DNA from: JAUVXJ01 sp034430275
GTDB lineage: Bacteria; Chloroflexota; Anaerolineae; UBA7937; B3-Chlor
Reading direction: 5' to 3'
Length of the DNA stretch: 7,798 nucleotides
NCBI GenBank assembly: GCA_034430275.1
Contig: DAOUEW010000422.1
Coordinates: 1 to 7,798 of the forward strand
Each line of letters begins with the position of its first letter. Positions within the stretch are counted from its first letter, which is position 1. Below, one piece after another: positions 1-6,552 of the stretch. A program made the position numbers and the translations under genes. Below the pieces are notes generated by a model. The model worked only from the letters and a program-made list of their open reading frames with translations, made no database searches and was not told the DNA's origin.

Positions 1-52
1 TCGTACGCCCAGTGTGCACGGAACACAACATCTTGGGGCGACACACCCAGTT

Positions 53-81
53 AGGTTAGCACAAAGCGACGGGCATGGCAA
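53..81 (-). promoter_or_regulatory. Possible sigma-70-type promoter reading leftward
   Basis: The minus strand has TTGCCA (81-76, five of six to TTGACA), exactly 17 nt, then TAACCT (58-53, three of six to TATAAT) preceded by TGC, an extended -10. It lies downstream of the hairpins and would drive a gene beyond the left edge. The -10 is poor, so this is only a suggestion. Confidence 0.22.
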
Positions 82-149
82 GGGGGAAAGGGCTGGACAA
101 CCTTAAAGTTTGAGGGATGGCATAGAGCCGAAACAGGAGATGGGGGCGA

Positions 150-178
150 GGGGGAAGGTGGCGCAGTAGCCTTCCCCC
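150..178 (-). terminator. Candidate operon terminator hairpin
   Basis: GGGGGAAGG at 150-158 pairs perfectly with CCTTCCCCC at 170-178 around an 11-nt loop, about 140 bp beyond the ftsZ stop. The stem is strong, but the minus strand continues TCGCCCCCATCTCC without a U-tract, so this is not a classical intrinsic terminator. It could be a U-less terminator, an mRNA 3'-end stabiliser, or part of a Rho-dependent end. Confidence 0.45.
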
Positions 179-231
179 AGGAAAGGATCCTTCTGGCAAG
201 TGAGTCCGTGCTCTACTTGCTCAGAATTGGG

Positions 232-249
232 CCTTTCAGCCCCGAAAGG
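232..249 (-). terminator. Weak hairpin shortly after ftsZ
   Basis: CCTTTC at 232-237 and GAAAGG at 244-249 form a 6-bp stem with a 6-nt loop, 70 bp after the ftsZ stop. There is no U-tract on the minus strand (CCCAATTC follows). A polypyrimidine run precedes it. It may help end or protect the transcript, but the support is weak. Confidence 0.25.
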
Positions 250-318
250 GAGGAGGAGAGAAGTCAGTATACTGTTGTTTGTCCCACTGCACAGCCAGGT
301 GGCGGTAGGGACCCATCG

Positions 319-1374
319 CTAGCGACGCAGAAAGGTCGGGATGTCCAGATTGTCGTTGTCGAAGCGCGGGATCGGGAACTCCCGTATCTTGGAGCCATCT
401 GCCACCGGCAGACGCTTCTGGGCGCCGTCGAATCCAGTGGCGATGACTGTGATCTGTACCTGACCATCCTCCATCTCAGAGTCCATCACCGCCCCGAAAA
501 TGAGGTTGACGTCTGGATGGGCCATGTCTCTGATCACTCTGGCCGCCTCGTTCACCTCGTGCAGTGTGAGGTCCTTCCCGGCCGTGACGTTGAACAGGAC
601 TCCTGTCGCCCCATCGATGGTCACGTCGAGCAAGGGGCTGCTCACGGCGGCATATGCCGCGTCCACGGCTCTGTTGTCGCCGCTGGCACGACCGACGGCC
701 ATGAGAGCCGAACCTCCCTTGGACATGATGGTGCGCACGTCAGCGAAATCGAGGTTGATCAGGCCGGGAACCGTGATCAGCTCGGAGATGCCCTGGATCC
801 CTTGTCGCAGCACATCGTCCGCGAAAGAGAAGGCTTCCTGGATGGAGGCTTTCTTGTCCACCAAGTCGAGCAGACGATCGTTAGGGATGACGATCAGTGT
901 GTCGACACGCTCCTTGAGCGCGGAGATGCCTTCCTCAGCCACTTCCTTCCGGCGCTTGCCCTCGAAGCTGAAGGGTTTGGTCACCACGCCGATGGTGAGG
1001 GCGCCAGTCTGCTTGGCGATCTCGGCGAGGAGGGGAGATGCTCCGGTGCCTGTGCCTCCCCCGATGCCCGCGGTGATGAAGACCATGTCTGCATCATCGA
1101 CAGCCTTCCTGAGTTCCTCTTCGCTCTCCTTCGCAGCCTCAGCCCCGATCTGTGGGTCTCCGCCTGCTCCCAATCCCTTGGTCAGCTTGTCACCGATGCG
1201 GATCTGATAGGGTGCTTCGGAGAAATACAGCGCCTGGGCATCGGTGTTCACAGCGATGAACTCGACGCCCTGTATGTTCTCTTGGATCATCCTATTGATG
1301 GCGTTGCCGCCACCTCCCCCGATCCCTATGACTTTGATCTTGGCGAAGTTGCCCATCTCCGGTACGTAGTTCAT
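319..1374 (-). CDS. ftsZ: FtsZ, tubulin-like cell division GTPase
   Basis: FtsZ polymerises with GTP at midcell into the Z ring that recruits the divisome. The protein is 351 residues. The N-terminal nucleotide loop GIGGGGGNAINRM starts at residue 17, and the tubulin signature GGGTGTG is at 105-111. The catalytic T7 loop NLDFADVRTIM is at 207-217, with N207, D209 and D212 at the same numbers as in E. coli FtsZ. The globular core ends near residue 315. The C-terminal binding peptide for FtsA and other partners, DNLDIPTFLRR, is 341-351. The linker between them is only about 25 residues, shorter than the roughly 50 usual in model bacteria. The ATG start has a GGGAGGT Shine-Dalgarno 8 nt upstream; the next ATG (M7) has none well placed. 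It is the last gene of the cluster, 71 bp after ftsA. Identity is essentially certain. Confidence 0.98.
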   Translation of the reverse strand: MNYVPEMGNFAKIKVIGIGGGGGNAINRMIQENIQGVEFIAVNTDAQALYFSEAPYQIRIGDKLTKGLGAGGDPQIGAEAAKESEEELRKAVDDADMVFITAGIGGGTGTGASPLLAEIAKQTGALTIGVVTKPFSFEGKRRKEVAEEGISALKERVDTLIVIPNDRLLDLVDKKASIQEAFSFADDVLRQGIQGISELITVPGLINLDFADVRTIMSKGGSALMAVGRASGDNRAVDAAYAAVSSPLLDVTIDGATGVLFNVTAGKDLTLHEVNEAARVIRDMAHPDVNLIFGAVMDSEMEDGQVQITVIATGFDGAQKRLPVADGSKIREFPIPRFDNDNLDIPTFLRR

Positions 1375-1382
1375 CCCCCATT

Positions 1383-1389
1383 ACCTCCC
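1383..1389 (-). promoter_or_regulatory. Strong ribosome binding site of ftsZ
   Basis: On the minus strand this reads GGGAGGT, containing a six-base GGAGGT match to the 16S rRNA tail, 8 nt before the ATG of ftsZ. It lies in the 71-bp ftsA-ftsZ spacer, the longest intergenic gap within the cluster. It fits FtsZ being made at higher level than FtsA, which is known in other bacteria and inferred here. No convincing promoter is visible in the spacer. Confidence 0.85.
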
Positions 1390-1445
1390 TTTCCTTACTC
1401 TGCACCTTTCTTGGTGTATTCGCCTTGCCTTGGCTGGCCTGCTAT

Positions 1446-2672
1446 CTATCCCGGGCTGAGCACGCCGACGAGCTGCCTCAAGCGATGAAGCACGCCCAGT
1501 CTACCTCCCGTTCCATTGCGCCTTGCGTCCGGCGTGTATCTTAGCGCCCACAGGAGTAAGCCCACGCTGCAGGCATGTGCCGGGTCTCTGACCGACTCCA
1601 CGAGCCCTTCGAGGCCCCGTGGTGAACCGATGCGCACCGGCAGACCGATCGTCTCCCGAGCCAGATCTTTGATCCCGGCCAACTGAGAGGTGCCCCCACA
1701 GAGCACAACGCCAGCGGGGAGCAGACCATCGTATCCGGAGCGTTTGATCTCCCGCATCGTCAATTCCAGCATCTCCTCCGCACGCGCTCTGATGATTTCC
1801 GAGAGCTTAGCTCGCGATACAGATCGATGTGAGCTGTCCCCGAAGGACGTGGCGTCGATGAGTTCATCGGGAGCGATGCTGTCTGGTATAGCATGTCCGT
1901 ACTGGACCTTCAGATTCTCAGCGACCGTGAAAGGCGTGCGCAGTCCCACGGCGATGTCCTGTGTCAGGTGGTTCCCGCCCACGGGCAGCACGACTGTGTG
2001 CCAGACGCTCCCGTCGATGAACACGGCCATGTCTGTCGTGCCTCCGCCGATGTCGATCAGCGCCACGCCAAGGTCCCTCTCGGGCTCGGTCAATACGGCC
2101 TCTCCTGCGGCAATAGCCTGCACGATGAGATGCTGCACGCTCACGCCTGCGGCCCGCACGCACTCCACTAGGTTGTGGATGGAGGTCGAGGCTCCAACCA
2201 CGATGTGGGCCTCGACTTCCAGGCGGAAGCCGCGAAGGCCCAGTGGGTTGCGCACTCCGTCCTGCTCATCGACTGCGTAACGACGCGGGATGGCGTGCAA
2301 CAGCTCACGGTTCGGCGGTATGGCTATGGCACGGGCTGCCTCCATGGCACGATTGATGTCGTCTTGCACGATGATGCGCTCACCGCGAGAAATGGCAGCA
2401 ATACCCTTGCTATTGAGGCCGGAGATGTGGGAACCTGAGATGCCGACGTGGGCGCTGTCGATCGCATATCCTGAGGCGCGCTCTGCTTTGCGTACCGACT
2501 CAGCTATGGCCCGCGTGGCTTGCTCCACGTCCAGCACTACCCCCTTGCGCAGGCCCTTGGAAGGCGCTAGTCCCACGCCCACTATGCGAAGCTCTCCCTC
2601 GTCGCTGGGCTCAGCGACCAGTGTACACACCTTGGTGGTGCCCACGTCGATAGCGACTATGGTATCTTCCAC
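1446..2672 (-). CDS. ftsA: FtsA, actin-like membrane anchor of the Z ring
   Basis: FtsA is an ATP-binding actin-family protein that tethers FtsZ to the cytoplasmic membrane and recruits later division proteins. The protein is 408 residues. Phosphate loop 1 is AIDVGTTKV (D9, G11, T12, T13, K14). The FtsA-specific 1C subdomain occupies roughly residues 80-160. Phosphate loop 2 is IDIGGGTTDMAVF (206-218), and the adenosine motif VVLCGGTSQLAG is 322-333. The tail after a GTG-rich linker, LGVLHRLRQLVGVL (392-405), looks like the amphipathic membrane-targeting helix of the family. The start is GTG, chosen because an excellent GGAGGAGG lies 5 nt upstream and the reading frame begins with the conserved strand directly. 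It follows ftsQ after 32 bp and precedes ftsZ, the standard pairing. Confidence 0.97.
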   Translation of the reverse strand: MEDTIVAIDVGTTKVCTLVAEPSDEGELRIVGVGLAPSKGLRKGVVLDVEQATRAIAESVRKAERASGYAIDSAHVGISGSHISGLNSKGIAAISRGERIIVQDDINRAMEAARAIAIPPNRELLHAIPRRYAVDEQDGVRNPLGLRGFRLEVEAHIVVGASTSIHNLVECVRAAGVSVQHLIVQAIAAGEAVLTEPERDLGVALIDIGGGTTDMAVFIDGSVWHTVVLPVGGNHLTQDIAVGLRTPFTVAENLKVQYGHAIPDSIAPDELIDATSFGDSSHRSVSRAKLSEIIRARAEEMLELTMREIKRSGYDGLLPAGVVLCGGTSQLAGIKDLARETIGLPVRIGSPRGLEGLVESVRDPAHACSVGLLLWALRYTPDARRNGTGGRLGVLHRLRQLVGVLSPG

Positions 2673-2677
2673 GTTGT

Positions 2678-2685
2678 CCTCCTCC
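2678..2685 (-). promoter_or_regulatory. Ribosome binding site deciding the GTG start of ftsA
   Basis: The minus strand reads GGAGGAGG, followed by ACAAC and the GTG start codon. This strong, correctly spaced Shine-Dalgarno is the main reason for accepting a non-ATG start for ftsA. Confidence 0.85.
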
Positions 2686-2690
2686 GGTCT

Positions 2691-2705
2691 GTTGGCACCG
2701 CCAAC
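2691..2705 (-). repeat. Small hairpin between ftsQ stop and ftsA RBS
   Basis: The plus strand reads GTTGGC-ACC-GCCAAC, a perfect 6-bp inverted repeat with a 3-nt loop. In the mRNA it begins in the last base of the ftsQ stop codon and ends 5 nt before the ftsA Shine-Dalgarno. It is too weak to be a terminator and has no U-tract. It could affect ftsA translation or mRNA stability, but this is inference and chance formation is possible. Confidence 0.35.
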
Positions 2706-3568
2706 TACTCAGTTGCTGGAGCCGATGCCTCGGCCAGGTGGTAGAGCGGGCTCTCGGGGAAGCGGACGTCTATGGTCTCTACTGCTGCTGCTTGGCTTTC
2801 CAACTGCGTGGCGAGTGCGGCTATGACGGCCACCTTGAGTTCCGCGTCTTGCTCACTACCGAGGTAGACTCGCCAGCCGTGTTGATCCACATAGCTGATG
2901 CCGTGTTCTTGTGAGTAGCCGAAATCCGTAATACCTGGCAGCAGACTATGGAAAGTCTCGGCTGCGGTCACTGCCTCGAGGTTCACCTGTGCGCCTAGTT
3001 CAAGGGGTGTGGAGTCGAGGTCCGTGATCACGATGCTCGGTTCAGCCTCCCCCCGCAGCGATACGGCTGTGCCTTCGTCATCAACGCCGTAGCGGTCGTC
3101 ACCGATCTGCCAGATCGCGCGTGCTTGCCGCTCGTGCACGTCGATGACCAGGACGTTGGGCAGGCTAGCCTGTACCTTCGCCTCTCGGACGTCGGGAATG
3201 GCCCGGATCCTCTCTTCGATCTCGACTGGATCGATGAAGAAGATGCTGTAGCCTTCGATGTCGCTCCGCTGGAATACCTCTTCTGCAGTCACGAGGCTGT
3301 TGCCATGCACAGTGACATTGAAGACATAGTAGTCATCGGAGAGGAACACGTAGGCGAGAGCAGCCAGCGAAGCCAAGGCCAGCAGCAAGCTCCCGACCCG
3401 AGGGCCGATGCCCACGGTGGAGCGCCTGCCGGCCGCGGATCGTGTCCTGTCCGTGGACCGGACAGACATCCGCTGGCGAGCTGCGGTCTGCTCGTAGCTC
3501 CTTCCCAGACGCATCTCAGAGCGACGAGGTTGTCTCTTGGTCTTGCTCGCCCCAGATAGCGAAAACAT
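2705..3568 (-). CDS. ftsQ: FtsQ/DivIB, bitopic divisome protein with POTRA domain
   Basis: FtsQ (DivIB in Gram-positives) is a single-pass membrane protein that, with FtsL and FtsB, connects the Z ring to septal peptidoglycan synthesis. The 287-residue protein has a long, basic cytoplasmic tail (1-57, many Arg/Lys) and one membrane helix at about 58-76. A POTRA domain follows at about 82-147, starting FNVTVHGNSLVTAEEVFQ and including a typical AKVQASLPNVLVIDVHER segment. The beta domain begins around YGVDDEGTAVS and ends VETIDVRFPESPLYH (263-277), the usual end of the family. It lies between murB and ftsA, the family's standard place. Overall sequence conservation is low, as normal for FtsQ, so the call rests on architecture plus context. 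Downstream Met19 and Met34 are alternative starts, but ATG 1 has the Shine-Dalgarno. Confidence 0.93.
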   Translation of the reverse strand: MFSLSGASKTKRQPRRSEMRLGRSYEQTAARQRMSVRSTDRTRSAAGRRSTVGIGPRVGSLLLALASLAALAYVFLSDDYYVFNVTVHGNSLVTAEEVFQRSDIEGYSIFFIDPVEIEERIRAIPDVREAKVQASLPNVLVIDVHERQARAIWQIGDDRYGVDDEGTAVSLRGEAEPSIVITDLDSTPLELGAQVNLEAVTAAETFHSLLPGITDFGYSQEHGISYVDQHGWRVYLGSEQDAELKVAVIAALATQLESQAAAVETIDVRFPESPLYHLAEASAPATE

Positions 3569-3576
3569 GCTACTGT

Positions 3577-3585
3577 CTTCCTCTC
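3577..3585 (-). promoter_or_regulatory. ftsQ ribosome binding site overlapping the murB stop
   Basis: The minus strand reads TGAGAGGAAG, where TGA is the murB stop and GAGAGGAAG is the ftsQ Shine-Dalgarno, about 10 nt from its ATG. Ribosomes finishing murB therefore end on the ftsQ binding site, which suggests translational coupling. The overlap is seen; the coupling is inferred. Confidence 0.7.
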
Positions 3586-4525
3586 AACTCACGTGCGCGT
3601 GTGGCCATTCCCCGACCAACTCGATCTCCAGTTCCATTCTCACCCGGTGAAGCTCCCAAACCCTGTTCCTCACGAGCTGGATGAGCTGCCACACCTGGTC
3701 GGCCGTGGCCTGCCCCTGGTTCACTATGTAATTCGCATGTCTGTGCGAGATCGCTGCGTCGCCCACGCTGGCGCCTTTCAGCCCCGCTTCCTCTATCAGC
3801 TTCCCAGCCTTTAGTCCCTCCGGGTTTCTGAACACGGATCCGGCGCTTGGTTCTCGAGGTTGGGTTTCGAGTCGCAAGCTGGCGTAGCGTTCGACACGTT
3901 CCTCTAGCATCGCGGTGGATGCCGGGGTCAATGACAGGTCCGATGAGAGAATGACCTCCCCTCGGTACGGTGGTTCTCGGAATCGACTGGCACGGTAACC
4001 GAATCTCAGCTCGGCAGGCCTCAGTCGCTGTGTTCGTCCTTGCCGATCCAGAATGGTGACCTCGTGCACGCAGTCTGCCATACTGCCATTGTAGGCGCCC
4101 GCGTTGTTGACGATGGCCCCTCCCAGGGTGCCAGGGATGCCCACGGCCCACTCCAACCCCTGAAGTCCTCTGGCAGCAGTCTGGCGTGCCAGCCGCGCCA
4201 GCGAGAGACCAGCCTCGGCGTGTAGTATGTGTAGGTCGCCATTCACGGTATGGGTCGAACAACGATTCTCGATGATCAGGCCTTTGAATCCTTCATCAGC
4301 GACGAGGAGGTTCGTGCCCTTGCCGATCACGAAATACGGCTGCCCTAACTCTCTGGCCAGCGATACCCACCCACAGAGCTCATCCTCGTTCTCGGCGACG
4401 GCGAAGAAGTCGGCTGGCCCTCCAATCCGAAAGGACGTGTGCTTGCTGAGCGGCTCATCCACGAGCAGTGGAGAGCTCAAGCCCCTCTCTTGGGCGATCG
4501 TGGGGAGATCCCTGCGGCTAGTCAT
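3584..4525 (-). CDS. murB: MurB, UDP-N-acetylenolpyruvoylglucosamine reductase
   Basis: MurB is a cytoplasmic FAD enzyme that uses NADPH to reduce UDP-GlcNAc-enolpyruvate to UDP-MurNAc, the second committed step of peptidoglycan precursor synthesis. The protein is 313 residues. It shows the FAD-domain motifs SFRIGGPAD (31-39), GKGTNLL (68-74) and IPGTLGGAIVNNAGAYNG (130-147). The substrate-domain arginine is in FGYRASRF (175-182). The catalytic serine is in SAGSVFRNP (S230), and the late glutamate in LEIELVGE is probably E300. The length is near the shorter type II enzymes (about 300 residues) rather than E. coli type I (342). The ATG overlaps the end of murC by 8 bp, and a GGGGGAG sequence inside the last murC codons serves as Shine-Dalgarno about 11 nt upstream. 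It is followed by ftsQ after 15 bp. No gap or frameshift is seen. Confidence 0.97.
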   Translation of the reverse strand: MTSRRDLPTIAQERGLSSPLLVDEPLSKHTSFRIGGPADFFAVAENEDELCGWVSLARELGQPYFVIGKGTNLLVADEGFKGLIIENRCSTHTVNGDLHILHAEAGLSLARLARQTAARGLQGLEWAVGIPGTLGGAIVNNAGAYNGSMADCVHEVTILDRQGRTQRLRPAELRFGYRASRFREPPYRGEVILSSDLSLTPASTAMLEERVERYASLRLETQPREPSAGSVFRNPEGLKAGKLIEEAGLKGASVGDAAISHRHANYIVNQGQATADQVWQLIQLVRNRVWELHRVRMELEIELVGEWPHAHVS

Positions 4526-5951
4526 CGTGCGTTTCTCTCCCCCTGAGGATGGCCAGTACCTCCTCGCCTACACGCCACACGTCCCCAGCGCCCATCGTGA
4601 TGAGGACGTCTCCGGACACAAGATGACTGGCGACCCGGGTTGCGGCTTGATCGAGATCGGGCACGTGCACAGCCCGCGGGTGACTCATGGCTTGCACGAG
4701 ATCGCCAGCGCGCATTCCCAGGCTGTCCTTCTCGCGGGCCGCGTAGATGGCGGTGACGACCACCTCGTCGGCATCGATGAAGGCGCTGGCGAAGTCGCTC
4801 AGGAGTGCCTTGGTGCGACTGTACGTGTGGGGCTGAAAGACGACCCAGATCCGGCGGCCCTCGTATCGTTGGCGCGCGCCTGCCAGGGTTGCCCTGATCT
4901 CGCTGGGGTGATGCGCGTAGTCATCGACGACGGTTATGCCGTGGAGCTCGCCCCTGATCTCGAAGCGGCGACCTACGCCCTGGAAGCGTCTCAGCGTGTC
5001 ACGAACGGCGGTCAAGTCCAGCCCCAGGTGATCGGCGACTCCTATTGCCGCCAGGGCGTTCGAGACGTTGTGGGCACCAGGGATGCTGAGCTGGAACCAG
5101 CCCTTCTGTTCGGGCCCGGCTGACACCACGAAATCGGTTCCGCCCAGGGCGTTCTGCTCAAGGTTGGCGGCTCTCCAATCGTTCTCAGGACGGAGGCCGT
5201 AGGTGGTCACACTCAGGTCTGGCAGATCGCCCACTACTTGCATCGCCTGAGGATCATCTCCGCATGCCATCACGTACGCGCCCGGGGGCATCTTCGCGAG
5301 GAAATCCCGAAAGGTTCGTGACATCTCCTCTAGATTGACATAACAGTCCGGATGGTCCATTTCGATATTGGTGATCACGGCCAACTGAGGACTGAGGTGA
5401 AGGAACGTCCGATCGTACTCGTCGGCCTCGACGACCAAGTACTTGCCTTTTCCCTCCTTGGCGTTGGCGCCAAGCTCCGGAACGATGCCGCCCACAATGA
5501 TGGTGGGGTCCAGTTGGGCGTCCTCGAGCAGAAGGCCGATCATGGCGCTGGTGGTCGTCTTGCCGTGTGTGCCGGCCACCGCGATACTGTAGTGATCCTC
5601 CATCAGCCAGGCCAGCGCCTGTCCCCTCTTGAGGACCGGAACGCCTCTCTCTCTGGCCTCGACGATCTCTGGATTGGTCTCGGCGACTGCCGAAGAGACT
5701 ATCACTGCCTCCGCCCCCGCGACGTTCTCCGCTCTATGCCCCTGATAGACCGTAGCCCCGAGACTCATCAGTTCGTGGGTGATGTCGGAGAGGCGGAGGT
5801 CCGACCCGGAGAGAACGTATCCCTTCTGCAAGAGCACGCGGGCGATGGCGCTCATGCCGATGCCACCAATACCCACCAGGTGCACGTGAGCCCCAGGTCC
5901 GAGAGCCTGGAGGACACGCTCATCGCCAGGCGCAAGCACAGGGTCCGTCAT
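4518..5951 (-). CDS. murC: MurC, UDP-N-acetylmuramate--L-alanine ligase
   Basis: MurC is the ATP-dependent cytoplasmic ligase that adds the first amino acid, usually L-Ala, to UDP-MurNAc. The protein is 477 residues, normal for the family. Domain 1 has the UDP-binding loop HLVGIGGIGMSAIA (24-37). Domain 2 has the ATP loop AGTHGKTTTSAM (126-137), VEADEYD (174-180) and NIEMDHPDCY (195-204). GAHNVSNALAA (292-302) and GVGRRFE (325-331) follow. Domain 3 has DDYAHHPSEI (343-352) and FQPHTYSRT (372-380). The open frame continues 582 nt further upstream with no stop, but that part runs through another gene and resembles nothing. The ATG at 5951 lies just before the conserved first strand, has GAGGG upstream, and overlaps the preceding stop as ATGA. 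It overlaps murB by 8 bp at its end. Confidence 0.97.
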   Translation of the reverse strand: MTDPVLAPGDERVLQALGPGAHVHLVGIGGIGMSAIARVLLQKGYVLSGSDLRLSDITHELMSLGATVYQGHRAENVAGAEAVIVSSAVAETNPEIVEARERGVPVLKRGQALAWLMEDHYSIAVAGTHGKTTTSAMIGLLLEDAQLDPTIIVGGIVPELGANAKEGKGKYLVVEADEYDRTFLHLSPQLAVITNIEMDHPDCYVNLEEMSRTFRDFLAKMPPGAYVMACGDDPQAMQVVGDLPDLSVTTYGLRPENDWRAANLEQNALGGTDFVVSAGPEQKGWFQLSIPGAHNVSNALAAIGVADHLGLDLTAVRDTLRRFQGVGRRFEIRGELHGITVVDDYAHHPSEIRATLAGARQRYEGRRIWVVFQPHTYSRTKALLSDFASAFIDADEVVVTAIYAAREKDSLGMRAGDLVQAMSHPRAVHVPDLDQAATRVASHLVSGDVLITMGAGDVWRVGEEVLAILRGRETHDD

Positions 5952-6499
5952 CTGATGACCCTCATCACGATCATGAACGGTACCAGAAAGATCAGGTAGG
6001 GCTCGAGCAAGGCCACGGGCAGCAAGGGGACCAGATAGACCTGTGCGAAATCGGTCAGTGGAGGCCTGAAAAGCCCCAACACCTGAATCGGGTAGTTGAA
6101 GACGTGCAGGTAGTACCACAACGTTCCTGAGATCAGATAGCCGTTGATCAGTCCGCTCATCAGGTTCAGCCCGATCCCCACAGGCCCTCTTGGCGGCACC
6201 CCCGAGAAGGCCAAGGTTTCCCCGTGATACGATACGACCACGGCCGCCACGAAAACCAGGATGTAGAACAGCGATTGGATCAAGTCGCTGTACTGACCCT
6301 CGAATACCAGGCTGGTCTCGGTGTACCCGATCAGGTACGAGTCCAGCGCAGTCAACGCTGAGGCACCTCCCTTGGTCAGCAGCAGCATGGCAGCCAGGAT
6401 GGTGGTCGTCACCCCCAATTCTTTGGGGTAGCCTCTCACGATGCCCACCACGGCGAACACGGCTACAAGCACTATCCACAAGACTTCCAGTGGCCCCAA
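5948..6499 (-). CDS. Membrane protein B, CvpA-like, coupled to murC
   Basis: This is an unnamed 183-residue polytopic membrane protein. Five hydrophobic segments are visible, at about 4-21, 29-42, 72-90, 106-131 and 153-178. Charged stretches VRGYPK (21-26) and the C-terminal MRVIR fit an N-out, C-in topology by the positive-inside rule. The AVVGIVRGYPKEL segment (16-28) and SGLINGYLISG (115-125) resemble the RGFxREL and GxxxGxxxG pattern of the CvpA family, whose members are linked to envelope homeostasis and colicin V production. That similarity is a recalled pattern and unconfirmed. It shares both signatures with the preceding gene. The start is TTG, supported by AAGGGAGAG with GGGAG 8 nt upstream. 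Its TGA overlaps the murC ATG as ATGA. A role in wall growth or division is inferred from context only; the gene itself is well supported. Confidence 0.8.
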   Translation of the reverse strand: MGPLEVLWIVLVAVFAVVGIVRGYPKELGVTTTILAAMLLLTKGGASALTALDSYLIGYTETSLVFEGQYSDLIQSLFYILVFVAAVVVSYHGETLAFSGVPPRGPVGIGLNLMSGLINGYLISGTLWYYLHVFNYPIQVLGLFRPPLTDFAQVYLVPLLPVALLEPYLIFLVPFMIVMRVIR

Positions 6500-6552
6500 G
6501 ACTCACTCTCCCTTGCGAGTTGCTGGCCTTCACCGGTCAAAACGCACCGTGA
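6500..6552 (-). other. 53-bp spacer between the two membrane protein genes
   Basis: The spacer carries the Shine-Dalgarno of membrane protein B and, at 6530-6552, an imperfect inverted repeat (TCACGGT against ACCGGTGA with one bulged G) next to the stop of membrane protein A. No terminator-like U-tract or promoter is seen, so transcription probably passes through. Confidence 0.4.
6506..6514 (-). promoter_or_regulatory. Ribosome binding site supporting a TTG start
   Basis: The minus strand reads AAGGGAGAG, with GGGAG 8 nt before TTG at 6499. No ATG is available at the N-terminal end of membrane protein B before the first helix, so this site decides the start. Confidence 0.65.

Larger units (their letters stand above)
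1..318. other. Non-coding region after ftsZ, end of the operon
   Basis: No convincing gene lies here. On the minus strand, leaving ftsZ, one meets a pyrimidine-rich, G-poor run (263-244), a 6-bp hairpin (249-232) and a perfect 9-bp hairpin (178-150). A partly overlapping imperfect palindrome is at 177-196. Further on is a weak promoter-like pair at 53-81. A minus-strand ATG at 31-29 opens a frame to the window edge (MLCSVHTGRT), but it has no Shine-Dalgarno and too few codons to judge. The neighbouring gene beyond the left edge is unknown. Confidence 0.6.

Noticed and set aside
23..38. Sequence resembling an NrdR box (about 12 of 16 positions by eye), noted because nrdR can follow ftsZ in Chloroflexota
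   Set aside because: NrdR boxes normally occur as a spaced pair and no second copy is seen. The frame starting here (MLCSVHTGRT) does not look like NrdR or a ribonucleotide reductase.
183..192. Palindrome AAGGATCCTT
   Set aside because: It is probably a chance palindrome; it is mentioned only because it can compete with the 150-178 hairpin.
265..274. Perfect 10-bp palindrome CAGTATACTG after ftsZ
   Set aside because: Several 10-bp palindromes are expected by chance in a window this size, and it matches no operator I can name.
208..1488. 426-residue plus-strand open frame opposite ftsZ
   Set aside because: It lies almost wholly antisense to a textbook ftsZ, has no Shine-Dalgarno or recognisable domain, and reflects the low stop frequency of GC-rich codons on the opposite strand.
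4227..5123. 298-residue plus-strand open frame opposite murB/murC
   Set aside because: It is antisense to two clear mur genes, has a low-complexity composition and shows no family motif.
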